64,000 nt of DNA, taken from Pinus tabuliformis. Taxonomy: Eukaryota > Streptophyta > Pinopsida > Pinales > Pinaceae. This document shows positions 33,546 through 44,656 of this stretch, piece by piece. Both the position numbers and the translations under genes were made by a program. Below the pieces are notes generated by a model. The model ran no database searches, was not told where the DNA came from, and saw only the letters and a program-made list of their open reading frames with translations. The stretch covers positions 697,014,420 to 697,078,419 of the forward strand of contig CM062813.1 in the NCBI GenBank assembly GCA_031772625.1, given 5' to 3'. Every line of letters begins with the position of its first letter. The stretch's first letter is position 1.

Positions 33546-33647
33546 TGTTACACTAAAATTTGTCACCATGACTATTTGCAGTTAGTATGGCTCCATCAAC
33601 TGTCATACTATCCTCCTTGGCAAGTCTCATACCTCTGCTCTCCATGT
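33546..33647 (+). repeat. 3' LTR of the Tat element, first part
   Basis: Matches the first 102 bases of the 5' LTR and stops at CTCTCCATGT, where the 3.2-kb element is inserted. Confidence 0.93.
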
Positions 33648-36600
33648 TGTTAGAGTCAGTCTAGTAGCCCTCCATCAGCGATCAAAGCTCTTTGCATTTG
33701 CATAAGTAGGTGTCTCATCAGTGTCTTGCATTCCATTAGGCATGCCATAACCCTGATGGAGGAGTTGGTGTCTTTGTCCCCCTCTTGGCACTGCTGGATC
33801 AGCTTGTTTCAGTCATTAAACTTTGTCATGGTTACTTGTTTATTGTCTTGAGATCAAATTTTTAGGTCTAGGGTTTTTGGTCAAATTTGTCTTCAAGGTC
33901 ATGTCTCTGAAGGTCAATAAGTGCCCAGCAAGCCAGAGGGATGATTTTCAAAGTGTTTCTTCGAAAGATTCTATCTTGTGCAGCTAATTTTCACCTTGGA
34001 TTTAAAAACCCTGTTTTTTAAAGCCAAGGTCATTTCTCAAAATTTTGTAAAAATTGTAAAAATTCAAGATGATTCAAAGGACAGCATATAACCCTGGCTC
34101 CCTTGTCAAGATCCCTCAGATGCTGTCCCTGCAAAAATTATCAAAGAGAAGCATCAAATCAACCAATTTCAGGATAAAAGGAAACCATGTGGGTTGTGAC
34201 ATGAAATTAATTCAAACAAGGCTATAAAAGCCCTAATCTCCCTCTATCAAGCCTCATTATGCATCCAAGTGATAGAGCAACTGATTGCAAGAGAGTTTGA
34301 GTGAAATTTGTGAGCTTGACAGGCGCGCGACCCGTTGAACCAGGCGCGCGACCCGTCAGAGGCGCGCGACCCGTTGAACCAGGCGCACGACCCGTCAGAG
34401 GCGCGCGACCCGTCAGAGGCACGCGACCCGTTGGGTGAGGCGCGTGACCCGTCAGCGCCCTCTTTGTAAAACCGCCTGCAAATTCACCAAGGAGCCACAA
34501 ATTGCCAAATTTTGCAAGGTAGGCCCTCCATCATGAAAAATTATTGCTTGCTACAGTTCAAGAAGATCATGATTGTATTTCTAAAGGTCTTCATTTGCAA
34601 GTAAAAGTCTCCATTGTGATTTTGGGCTTAAAGTTGTCCAAATGTTAGTCCATGTCATAATTCAGCTGAGTGTATCATCATTCAGAGGGTTGTCATCATC
34701 ATATTAGATTCCATTGGGTCATGTTACATCTTGTTCATGCTTCAGTCACACCTAGGCAAGGTCATCTCCCTCTCCTAGGGTTTTGAAAGCTAATTTCTCT
34801 TGGAAGGTCAAATCATCGGCAAAACTTGTATCCAGATGTTCATACAACTTCCCCTATCCTTAAAGTACCTTATCAAACAATTCCCATCCCTTAGATCCCC
34901 CAAAATCCTCATTTTTGCACAAACCCTAGTTTCTAGCTACAACCTGGCAATTTTCTAGGTTTGGCCTGTGTTTTGCCCTTTTTGACCCCTTCCCCTCACT
35001 CAATCTCTAAGATTCCACTTTCCCCTACTTCCTAACATCCCTCCCCACTCCCAAAAATTTCCCCAAGAATTTAGAAGCCCCCTATCCCCTTCATTTCGCT
35101 CCATTTCGACAAAATTCCTTGTTTCACACATCGGGACAAGTCGCACTCAAAAGCTGTTTCAGAGCAATCAAAGATGAATTTTGGAAAACTGAGAGAGGTT
35201 TTTGTCCATAACATGCCAAATAAGAAAAACCTCCTTCACTTTTTTCACAGGTGTCATGGTTTTAGAGAAATGTCAAAATTACAATCGCCGGATCCAAGGA
35301 GGTTGGCCAAGGCACAAAAAAGGAGAAAAAGGCCCGATCGACTCCAAATTTTGGTCAAAGCCTCTTTGACTGAGCATGGTACTTGATTGGGGACTCCCAG
35401 CCCAAATTTCAAGAAATTTGGAGAAAATTTTGTCATTTGTGAATTTGTTGTGCAATTTACAGGTTTTCTCCATTAACGGGTCTCACCCCCCGCGCGACCC
35501 TTCATCCCGGCAACTCCATTTGGAAAAAACTCAGCATTTACAGATTTTTCATGCAAAGTTACATATGCTCATGTATGGACTTGAGATTTGGTGAAGTTTT
35601 GGGCCTCCAGAAAGTCAAAAAACTAGCAAAAAATGACTTTCTGCCACTTTTTTGAATTGCAGAAAGCAGTCTTGGGAGATTTGATTTTTGATAGGGCAAA
35701 TGAACTCCAAATTCAAAAATTCAAGTTGGGTTGGAAAGTAGACTCACAGACCTTTCCAAAAAGCCTACTCTTGCCCAATTTTGCCACCTGAAAGTGCCCC
35801 AAAGATGGCTCCAAAGGCGCACGACCCGTCAGGCAGGGGCGCGCGACCCGTCAGGCAGAATTTTCCAAAATGCATTGTACAGCTCAGAAAATGCCAGTTT
35901 GACCCTGTTTGACTTTTTGTGGTGGATTATTAGGCTCTTTGATGTAATTATTGTACTTTTATGAAACTTTTACTCTTATGTAACACTTCTAGAAGATTCA
36001 TTCATGAAAAAGGTGAAAATTAAATGAATGAATTGGTTTCCTAGCTTATAGAGGCAAGTTGTTTTGACTGCCTAGATTTTAGTGCTTAGTTTAGAATTAG
36101 TTGAAACAGCTCCTAGAAGGATGAGCTCGACCCCTAGAGGCAAGGGAAGAGGTTGCCTTGCCTATATTATGTATTTTCTTAATCATTTTCAGGGGTTGGA
36201 AGGTTGGACTCTTGAGGGATAAGCTATCATTGTATTATTCACTGTATCTCTGCAATTTTTGGCTAAGGAAGACTAGGGTTTTGCAGTCCTCTTTGGGATT
36301 CTTCTGGACTCATGTGTTTATGGTGTGTTTCTCAATGTTCTTGTAAGCTTTTTATGTGATTCATTTCCTTTCTTTTACTTCTGCACATTAAACAAATGAA
36401 GTGTTAAAGTAAGAATTCATGCTTGCCATGCTCTGCTTTTAAATTTGTTTAATTTCAATGTTTTCTTCTGTCTAAAGAGAATTCAAAGTTATTGTTTGCT
36501 CTCTTTAGATCTTCATCTTTCGTTCCTGACCATCCACCTCAGTTAAAGGCATCAACACTGTCTCCTACCTCGCCCCAAGGAACCCCCTGCAGAAACTGTG

Positions 36601-36858
36601 TCCAATCCCCGCACCCGAAATTGCCCTCTCCTCAATTTGCCACCAAAAACCCAAAAAACCCCAAATCAACCCTTTTGATCAGTTTACTAGCCTAATATCA
36701 GTGTTACCTTATTGGTCATCTCATCTATTGAAGATTTTACCGAGATAGACTGGAGAGAGCCTTCTCCTGCCCCGTACGGCTAGCTACGAGGCTAAATGTT
36801 TTGATGTTGCCTTGAGGTTTACCTTTTTCAGCCTGAGGTGAAATTTCAAGCGCTAACA
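33648..36858 (+). mobile_element. 3.2-kb TG..CA element in the Tat 3' LTR, probably a solo LTR
   Basis: Begins TGTTAG and ends CTAACA, a perfect 6-bp terminal inverted repeat, with CATGT on both sides (33643-33647 and 36859-36863) as target duplication. It has no coding frame, no internal repeat of its own ends, and a TATA-like CTATAAAAG at 34222-34230. These facts fit a very long solo LTR left by LTR-LTR recombination. Orientation is taken from the TATA box. A non-coding LTR-less element is the alternative. It carries tandem copies of a GGCGCGCGACCCGT motif. Confidence 0.8.
34318..34458. repeat. Tandem GCGCGCGACCCGT repeat
   Basis: Seven units of 17-21 bp of the type AGGCGCGCGACCCGTCAG or its TTGAACC variant. 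Two more units stand at 35815-35860 and one degenerate unit at about 35489. This is a CpG-dense island in otherwise A/T-rich DNA. The repetitive TGRAP frame on the minus strand is only a translation of the repeat. Confidence 0.85.
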
Positions 36859-36863
36859 CATGT

Positions 36864-37812
36864 CAAACTCCAAGAAAGAGAGAAAGTCTTTAAAAATCTA
36901 TATATCTCTGGGTACGCAGTTTCTCTTAGCCTTACCTGCGTGTACGCACCCCAAGTTCACAATACCTGCGTACGTGTACGCTCAGTCTGTAAAGGGGAGG
37001 GTGCGTACTCCTGTAAAGGTCAAAAGGCGCAAGTTTCACTCCAAAAAAGTTACTTGTGGTCATTTCAAGAGCATTCTAGAAGATTGTTTGACGTGTATGG
37101 AGCGCCTCCAGATGGTTCATGTATCCCTATGAAAGAGGAACTTATCCCATCAAGAGGGGAGCTATCCCATCCAAAGAGGGGCTTATCCCATTGATGGTGG
37201 ACTTGAATAAATTCCTCTAAAGCACTATAAATACAGGCATTGGGCCAGAGGGAGGGGAGGTTGAAAGCTGAACATTCCTAAGGGTAGATGTTGCTGGAAT
37301 TAGGACTCCCTTGTAAAGCTTGAGAGGAGAGATTCCCATCCTTTCCTAGCCTTATTTGGAAGTGGGTGAGCTGATCAAAGTAAAGGAAAACTCTTGCTGG
37401 ACCCTAGGAGGGACCTGCACAACACCAAGGCTCAGGTTGTAATGGTTTCTTTTGTTTCCACTTAATACAAATGAACTCATTTTTCTCAACAGATTGTTAT
37501 TCATGATTTGTTTCATATACTCCTTGGTCTGTATGATGGATATGTATTATTTTATAAGTTTATCAGGTGCTATTTAATCTTTTGGCTTGTTAGTGAATGC
37601 AGGTTTCGAAGAGAAGGAGGAGCTCATCCGGATCGGCGAGGCTGGACTACTACAAAGCGTTGGACTAAAGGTATGTTATAATCACCTGATTACTTGTATT
37701 CTAAATGCATGTTTAGAGAAAGGTGGTGTTTATTTGTCTTGTTTGTCACTAGAAAGCCTTAGCTTCTAGGGAGGTCAGTTTTGTCCGCATTATCGACTCT
37801 TTCCGCATGACA
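36864..37812 (+). repeat. 3' LTR of the Tat element, second part
   Basis: Resumes after the CATGT duplication and runs to GCATGACA at 37812. It keeps the TATA box at 37225-37233. It is followed directly by ATTAG, the right copy of the Tat target duplication. Confidence 0.93.
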
Positions 37813-37817
37813 ATTAG
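37813..37817. repeat. Target-site duplication ATTAG (right)
   Basis: Matches 14947-14951 exactly and directly abuts the LTR end. Confidence 0.9.
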
Positions 37818-39580
37818 GTAAAGGAGCACCATGTATCAATTCAATTGACTTTTTAACCTGGAAATGCACAGACATCATCATAGGTTAAGAAAAGATATCT
37901 ATGTATATTTGTAATAATTTTTCAACATGCATATGTTCTTTAGAGAGCCCTTATGCCGAGGTTGCAATGATATTCCTTTCATCTTCTAATTGAACCATGA
38001 AGAGAACAAACTTTGTACTATGAAAGATTACCTTTTGACATTGTTTTGTTGGGATCAATGAGATTGTTATAGTTGAAACTACATTTGCTACCCTATAGAG
38101 TTGGCCCCCTACATTAACAATGAAAATACGTGAGTGGGACTCTTAAAAAACATGTTGTTTCCACACATAAGATTGTCTTAAAGGAACTTCACAAACTTCG
38201 AGTGGGGAAACATCATATAGTATCTCATTTTCTAAGGGCTTGGACACGTAAGGCGAGCGACATTGTATAATGACATGGATGTCTCATCCATGGCTTAACC
38301 AAATAATGGTGTATGATTGGGGGTGTAACATTATTGGAAACTTCAATATCTTGACAATCTTGACTATGATTAGACCTCCTGGCTCCCACTATCAACAAGG
38401 AAATGTAGTCTCATCCCCTTCACTCACATATGTGACTGGAAGACGTTCTCCCCCTCCTTATGGTCCTCTAACTCTTCTGGTTGGATCTTTGTGGTCGCGA
38501 TGGGTTTTTCATTGATGATCCACTTTCCTTTATCCTATTCTAGATAGGAACCTAATCTATATTCCACTTATTTTTCTATATGTTTAGCCAACAATGATTG
38601 TTTCGAGCGACATTCATCAATGTAATGATAGGGGATTTTGTGGAACTCACACCAGTTTCTAGTGTCCTTATTTGACTTCCAATTACCCTTGTTTTTTGGT
38701 GACTTTGGATGGCTTTCTTCAGGTTGAATCCCATCAATTTGTTCCTTGATCTGTGAGTTAAGGCTGCATTTTCTAGGCTTTTGATATGGTGTATTTACAA
38801 ACCCAAACTCCTACTTATTCCTTTTCTTTTATTTCTACTCAAATTTTGAAAACATTTCAATAAGTGACTCCTAGCGAGGAGATATCTACGAAATCCATCT
38901 CTAATTGGATGTACCTACATAGGCCACTATGGTACTTCAAAATCAGGTGCCACTTGGAGTCTCTAAAACCCAGTTTTGAGTGAAAGGTAAGGAAAATATT
39001 AGTGTGTTTTGACATCGTTTAGTCTCTCTCTTGTCGTAAATTTTTCCATCTCATGTATTGGTCATCATAGTTACCTACAAGGTAGAATTCTTCCTTGGGG
39101 CATGAAGGAAAGCACCCCAAGAAGGTCCTACATTGAATATCATAGACTTGTCTTCACTATGTCTCTCCTAGTAACCTTCCCACCAATATTCGACATGGGG
39201 AAGGACTTTCAAGAGTGCAAAGGTAATCTCCTCATTGTTAGAAAAATCTTGGACAAAGTAATATCCCTCTAAAAATTTTAACCATTTCTAAAAATAATTT
39301 GCATCTATTTTGCCTTCGAATAAGGGGATATCAAAGCTAATTGTTACCTCAAAAGGTGTCGCACCTAAAAATTTGTCGCTTGGTGAAATTTACTTAGACA
39401 TTGTTGGAAATCGTTAAAGGATCTCATAAAAAATTTCCCATCATCTCATTCCTTTATTGTGTAAGTGCTTCCTCAAGCAACAAATTGATAGGATCTACTA
39501 CTTTGGTATCTCTCTTTTCTTTCACTATGGGAGGTCGCTTGGATTGGAGGGAGTGATCACACCCAACTTAAACTATATTA
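37818..39580 (-). pseudogene. gag and protease remnant of the old gypsy element
   Basis: The minus strand holds the N-terminal half of the element that was severed by the Tat insertion. [19 protein letters not shown] segment (about 38590-38660) is a nucleocapsid zinc-finger-like block of plant gypsy gag proteins. FLVDSGSQ (about 38380-38410) is a candidate protease active site (DSG). Further gag remnants extend toward 39580. There are many stops, so only short stretches are readable. The neighbouring primer site and LTR at 39646-40244 fix the orientation. Confidence 0.6.
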
Positions 39581-39645
39581 AGACCAAACTCTCTATACAC
39601 TGACCTCGTTGGCAACATGCAGTGAGAAACAACAAGGATTAAGTT

Positions 39646-39657
39646 GCTTTTATACCA
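39646..39657 (-). promoter_or_regulatory. Primer binding site of the old gypsy element
   Basis: On the minus strand TGGTATAAAAGC, one base from the LTR end. It is a decayed form of the tRNA-Met primer site TGGTATCAGAGC. Confidence 0.6.
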
Positions 39658-39658
39658 T

Positions 39659-40244
39659 TGATATGGGTTGCACAAGGAACATCATAAAAACTAGGAAAGG
39701 AAATGGAACACACATAGATAAATATAGAAGAGAGCACAAGTGAAAAGTCAAATTTTATTGACAAATAAAAATAACAATAAACTAACTAGAATGGTTGTGA
39801 CTATCTCTAAATAAAGAGATATGGTGGCTACATGCATTTACAAAAATGTATTACAAGAGGTCTAAATAATGGCCTTTTAACATAAAGAAATAACCCTAGA
39901 GGCCCTAAATCCTAACCCTACAAAATGAAGTTCCAAAAGGTTCGTGGGCAACAAGGTGGTTAGTTCATAAATCAAATTCCCAAGGGCACAATGTTTGCAT
40001 ATAATGTCTACTTGCGGAGCACAATAACCCATTGGAAAGAACTATCTAAGGATTACAATTTTTGGTTAGGGTCAGGACATGTTATGGCAACCCCTCACAC
40101 TCCTAGTGGCAAAAAACATTGCTTAGGGCCTCAAAACAACCCTAGAAGTTTGTGACATGGAAAATCACAGAAAATTTGTTAAGAAGATGGAGAATTGTTA
40201 GGTCAGTGGAAGCGGTGGGTGGCCATTAATATCAACCTGGATCC
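39659..40244 (-). repeat. 5' LTR of the old gypsy element
   Basis: Aligns with 11613-12219. On the minus strand it ends CCCATATCA just before the primer site. Frequent substitutions and indels against the other LTR show great age. Confidence 0.75.
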
Positions 40245-41050
40245 CTAGCCAAACATTTGAATGTTTTTGAATCCCAAACCACCATGGGGTTTTGGCTTGG
40301 AAATCCTTTTAGAAAGGCATCCCTTATGCCAATTCTAGTTCTTCCAACCAATCATCTATCCATATATTATCTCATTCGACCTAGGATGGTTGGAGAGTTA
40401 GGAATCCAATAAAGAAACATTTAGATGAGAACAACCTCCATACTCCTTTTAATGACAAAAACTTGGAACCTTGAGGTTTTTTCCCTTGTACCACATTCTA
40501 CAGAATTTTATTTCTCTTCAATGTTGAGATGTTTGAATTTAGTTCTTATAAAATAGTTATTTTTTAATAGGATTGGCCTTACCACGCCCACCATGTATTG
40601 GAATTTATGTATTGAGCAATCCTATTAACATACTTTTGGTTATTTGTTGGACATCAATAAACTTATCTTATCTTTCCAAATTTAAAAAATTTGTTCCTTG
40701 TTTTCTTTTAAATGCCAATGGGAATATATTTAAATGAGTTCCAAAGGGATTAGAAATGCTTCCAAAATAGATTTTATGATAGAGTATACCTCTTCGATAA
40801 ATACAGTTATTACACCAAAGTTAAATTCTCTTATCCACCTTTGTATACAACGACATCATTTTCCTTTAAAATAAAACCCAAGTACTTCATCCCCTTATTA
40901 AATGGAATTTTAGAGCAAGGTGAACTTCCCTTCAAAATCTTTTCAAGACCGATTAGATTTCCATTAAATGAAATATAGGATTTGTTTATGCTAACTCTAT
41001 TCTTGTTGCCTTCATATGCATTCCAAAACCTTTTTGCACTTTTTTGGATC
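40245..41050 (-). pseudogene. LINE reverse transcriptase remnant
   Basis: On the minus strand near 40860-40930, GMKYLGFILKEN is readable, the block that follows the catalytic YxDD region in LINE RTs. A decayed SFKYIPIGI-KKTRNKFFKF block follows at about 40680-40745. Many stops. The old gypsy element seems to have inserted into this LINE. Confidence 0.5.
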
Positions 41051-41820
41051 TCCTACAAAGATATTACAAAAGGTAAAATATCATATGATGTAATGTTTAT
41101 TTCTATTACTAAAAATCCTAGAGCTAAATAAAGGGGACAAAAAATACATTATGATGCCTTGGGGAGGGGGAAATCTTTACTTGAGAGGAAAATGCACACC
41201 TTGAATTAATAATTCCCTTAATGTGATGGTTGGGAAGATGAAGGATCAAGGTGTGTTTATAAAAATTAAAGAGAAAAGTCATTTAGGAGCTTTTATTTTT
41301 TCCTTTATTTATGAGCATTACTCCATTATTCTTCCCATACACCTCACTTTTTCCCTCTCTCACTCAGAAATTTGAATTGGCATGAGAATTGGTGACAACT
41401 TGTATGACAGGAAATGAAAGTGTTGCAACGCTTTTTCTTTGGAACATAAAGCACTGGAGAGGGGATGGTTGAGGGACTATAGATATCATATAAGGACTGC
41501 ATTGTGTTGTGCAAACTAGCATGGTATTTTTGTGAATGTGAGTCTAGTCAAAGATGGAAAGGACGAACACTAAATTTTCCTTTGTGTGTGTGAAGGAGCA
41601 TGGCCTTCACTTCTAGTGTTAATTTTGGTATGAATTTGAGTCTATGAAATATCTTGAGTTAATTTCCCCTCAAGGCATCAAGATCTGACATGGGGGTTGC
41701 TGAGAAATCAACGCTAGTAGAATTAGGGTTAGGTTTCTATTTCTTGATAATTACTTGTAAATTATGTTGCCTTCTTTTACTTATTTGTTATATTATCTTT
41801 AAATAAGAAATTACCAGATT
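41051..41820. other. Non-coding, nothing recognised
   Basis: A/T-rich sequence with short random frames only. Confidence 0.45.
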
Positions 41821-42639
41821 ATGTGTATATGAATATCACAAAAACAAAAGACACAATATGTAGGCACTATTCGAGGGGAAAACCTAGTAAAAATCTCTTC
41901 CTTCAATAGTTTTCTTGAGACTTTTCAGCCTATACACAGACCTCCTCCAAACACCAAGTTAGACTCCTTTTCCAGCAACTTCTACCCAAAATTTCGACCT
42001 TGAAGTAGCACCACTTCAACCCCGCAAATGCTAGTAGCAGCAATAACAACTTCGACTAGACAAGAAAAACTTCGATCCGCCAGAGGAATCCAAACGCGAG
42101 AGAGAGAGAGAGAGAGAGATAGCCCAAAACCTCAATTTTCTCTTTTCCTTCCTCTTTCTCCAACTTCGCACTTCTTTTAGCCTCCTTTCCTTCTTCACAC
42201 TTTTTCAACTCTTTCTTCTAGATATTGAACTTATGAGTAAGTGAGTGAATGCTCCAAATGAATTCGATCTCATTGTATATATAGGCTTGAGGTGAGGTCG
42301 AATTTCCCTGTTTGAGGCCAACTAGATATCCTTGAGGACAACTTGGTGTGGAGGTGTCAAATACCTAATTTGACTTAATAATAAATCTTTTTACATGATT
42401 CAAATGCCTAAGAAGGGTCTCATAAAATGTACAATGACTCTAATGACTCAATATAAATCCTAGGAGTCCAAAATGGGTATCTTGACTAATAAAAGATGAC
42501 CCAAGCATGAAACTCATGCTTTAATAAGTCATTGTAATAATAATAATAATAATAAAATATTTTTCATTCTTTTGACAATTACATTACATAATGACTCAAA
42601 TACATTTATGAAGACCAAACTTAGTTACATTATTTAACA
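41821..42639 (-). repeat. Possible LTR of a further element
   Basis: On the minus strand AAGAGGGAG (about 42640-42648) resembles a polypurine tract. It is followed by TGTTAAATAATG as an LTR start, and a TATATATAC box lies about 360 bases inside. A (GA)n run sits at 42100-42119 and an (ATA)n run at 42538-42555. No partner LTR is in the window, so this is tentative. Confidence 0.35.
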
Positions 42640-42659
42640 CTCCCTCTTAACTAGGGAGG

Positions 42660-44337
42660 TGATCAGATATTGATCAATGACCTTAGTGATAACTCAAATT
42701 TTAAAGTGATTGAAATAGCGTCAAACCTGAGTGACCGGATAGATCTCATCTTCCCGATTCCGGCGCCATGATCGGTTCGAAAAACCGACACCGTATGAAG
42801 GAGTTATCGCAATTTGAAAACTCCAGTAAACTGCAATTTTGGACATTTGACCAAGATTAATTTGGTTTTGGAAATATTAAAAAAAATTATATTCCAAGGA
42901 ATATTCCCTAGAATATTTTGTAGAATATTCCATTTTGGGGAGCAATCAGGTGCCGACATGTGGCAAGTCTGGAGGCCGCTACGTGGCCCTGGAATGGTTA
43001 TGTAAAATTTGTTGGGGTCTAACGGAATCAAACCCGTGACCTCCAGCAAGACAGGACAACGCTCTACCACCTCCACCAAACATTGTTTCTTAACATATTA
43101 CGGTTACATTGCATATTTGGGTTGTGACGGTCGGAGGATTGAGAGTTAGGACCGCCAGTGGTCTTACCCGCCAACGGTCCCATAAAACTATTCACATGAA
43201 TCCCGATGCGATTAACCGTCGGTTGCAAACGGTTGACACGCGGTTGCATGACTTCCAACTCTATGGAGGGTTATCCCTAACCTCCGATATTATACCACCT
43301 CATATGTGTGCCCAACATTAATTGTAACAGTCACCTCTGACGATTTAGCTTGGCGGAGCGGCTAAAAAGGAGGATATGCCATATTTAGCTGGAGTTAAGT
43401 GCAGTTCACCAAATTTGGTGGAGTATCCCTAGGGGATATTAACTAAATTGGAGCCTTCTGAAGCCAATGGGACAGTCCAGAGAAGATGAAGAAGTAATCT
43501 TCATAGAGATTTTCATCCAGGGAGATTTTGGAGCTCAGGGCCACCAGGGGTTGGAGGCAGTTGTAGGATCTACCAGGACTCGTTCTCAATGAATTAACAG
43601 TCATTCCTAACTGTAATGAGAATTCTGAATCCATTGTAGGGATTTTCATATCCATTTGAAGACTTTTAAAGGCTGATATGCTACAAGGAATTTTCAAGTA
43701 GCCCAATCCCACCATGGAAGAAGACCTAGTTTGGGAATGCAGTGCTCATTTGAGCAAATGATCAGTATATTTTCGGTGTCTGATATGTATTGGAGATATT
43801 AGATGAGGTTTCAGTGATAGTTAAATAATTCTGAAGGAGTTGGTGCCATCAAGAAGCTCAGGGTAGCTTAGAGTACTGATTGAAGGAATCATGTCTAAGG
43901 GAGCTTAGATATGTTTGCATAGTGATGACAGCCATGATAGGGAATATAGATGGTATTCTAAGCCCATTGGTTCAGTTCATTAACCTTTGGAGTTAAGTGT
44001 GGAACTTGTAAATGAAACTTTGCCATAATCCCAAAGAGCTAAGTCAAGATGACAAAATCTCAAGGAGACATAGCCCATGATATTCGGGTGAACTCCTAGA
44101 TTAAATTTGTTGTTATGTGTGGTTTTTTATTTTCTACATTATATGGTTGTTATATGTGTTTAATATCAGTAGAAACAAATGGATTTAAAGCACTTAAATA
44201 GTTAAAAACAAAAGACATACACTTGTTTCAAGTATTTCATTCCGCAAATGTCATATATAAGCTAGATCATTTATTTGTTAAGCTGAGTGGGAGGTTCTTG
44301 TAAGCGTAACAAGTTATAAAGCCCCCATTTTAGATCA
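42660..44337 (+). repeat. LTR 1 of the G-patch element
   Basis: 1678 bp, TGATCAGATATTG to CATTTTAGATCA. It aligns with LTR 2 throughout, with moderate divergence. A segment in LTR 2 near 47706-47765 (TGCACTCCAGGAGCAGTTTT onward) is missing here. It contains tRNA-like A and B boxes on the minus strand and a cluster of CGGTT/AACCG motifs (43105-43260). Confidence 0.88.
43011..43080 (-). other. tRNA-like A and B boxes in LTR 1
   Basis: On the minus strand GGTGGTAGAGCG resembles an A box. About 30 bases later GGTTTGATTCC is a one-base variant of the B box GGTTCGATTCC. The spacing fits a tRNA. The acceptor and anticodon stems do not pair well, so this is a tRNA-derived segment and not a functional tRNA gene. 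Confidence 0.6.
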
Positions 44338-44339
44338 GG

Positions 44340-44351
44340 TGGTATCGAAGC
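44340..44351 (+). promoter_or_regulatory. Primer binding site, G-patch element copy 1
   Basis: TGGTATCGAAGC, close to the tRNA-Met primer site TGGTATCAGAGC, two bases after the LTR end. Confidence 0.8.
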
Positions 44352-44656
44352 AATTTGCTTGATTGACAGAGTAGTAGGTTGCTTGTTTGACTTGAAAGGT
44401 GTTTAAACAATACAAAGGATTTGACTGTTTGATTGTTTGTAAAATGATTGTTGCTTGAGTTTATGAAGGAAGAAGGGCTAAAGGCATTCTCCTTACCCAA
44501 AGGACCTCAAGGCAACCCGTGAAGCACAAGAGGGTTTGTTTGCAAAAGGCTGCTTGAATAAGAGTTCGAATCTACAGCCATTTAGTTCAGAAATTTTGTC
44601 AATAGTTCTTTGAAATCTTTGTGAATTTTGTTGAAGTTCTTTTGTTCATTTTTATA

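Larger units (their letters stand above)
14952..37812 (+). mobile_element. Tat/Ogre-type Ty3-gypsy retrotransposon with nested insertions
   Basis: Bounded by matching LTRs (14952-15984; 33546-33647 plus 36864-37812) and by ATTAG on both sides. The order is LTR, primer site, 2-kb leader, gag, protease, RT, RNase H, integrase, archaeal-type RNase H, antisense gene, polypurine tract, LTR. A second RNase H and extra frames downstream of pol are hallmarks of the Tat lineage. Three other sequences sit inside it: a Penelope-like element in gag, an inverted LTR block after integrase, and a 3.2-kb element in the 3' LTR. Without these it would be about 15.2 kb. In a 215-base stretch of the two LTRs I counted four differences by eye, so it is much younger than its host. 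Confidence 0.92.
11613..40244 (-). mobile_element. Old Ty3-gypsy LTR retrotransposon (outermost host of the nest)
   Basis: Similar LTRs lie at 11613-12219 and 39659-40244. Beside the right LTR is a tRNA-Met-type primer site (39646-39657), and beside the left one a purine tract on the minus strand (12220-12232). Read on the minus strand the order is 5' LTR, primer site, gag and protease remnants (39580-37818), an interruption by the Tat element, reverse transcriptase (14946-14200), RNase H, integrase, and 3' LTR. That order (RT, RNase H, integrase) is Ty3-gypsy. All coding parts are full of stops and frameshifts, and the LTRs differ at many positions, so this is much older than the element inside it. 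The target duplication could not be identified. Confidence 0.85.

Noticed and set aside
34222..34500. Minus-strand frame with repeated TGRAP units
   Set aside because: It is the GCGCGCGACCCGT tandem repeat in translation, not a repeat protein.
43011..43080. Functional tRNA gene
   Set aside because: A and B boxes are present, but acceptor and anticodon stems do not pair convincingly, and the segment is repeated in both LTRs.
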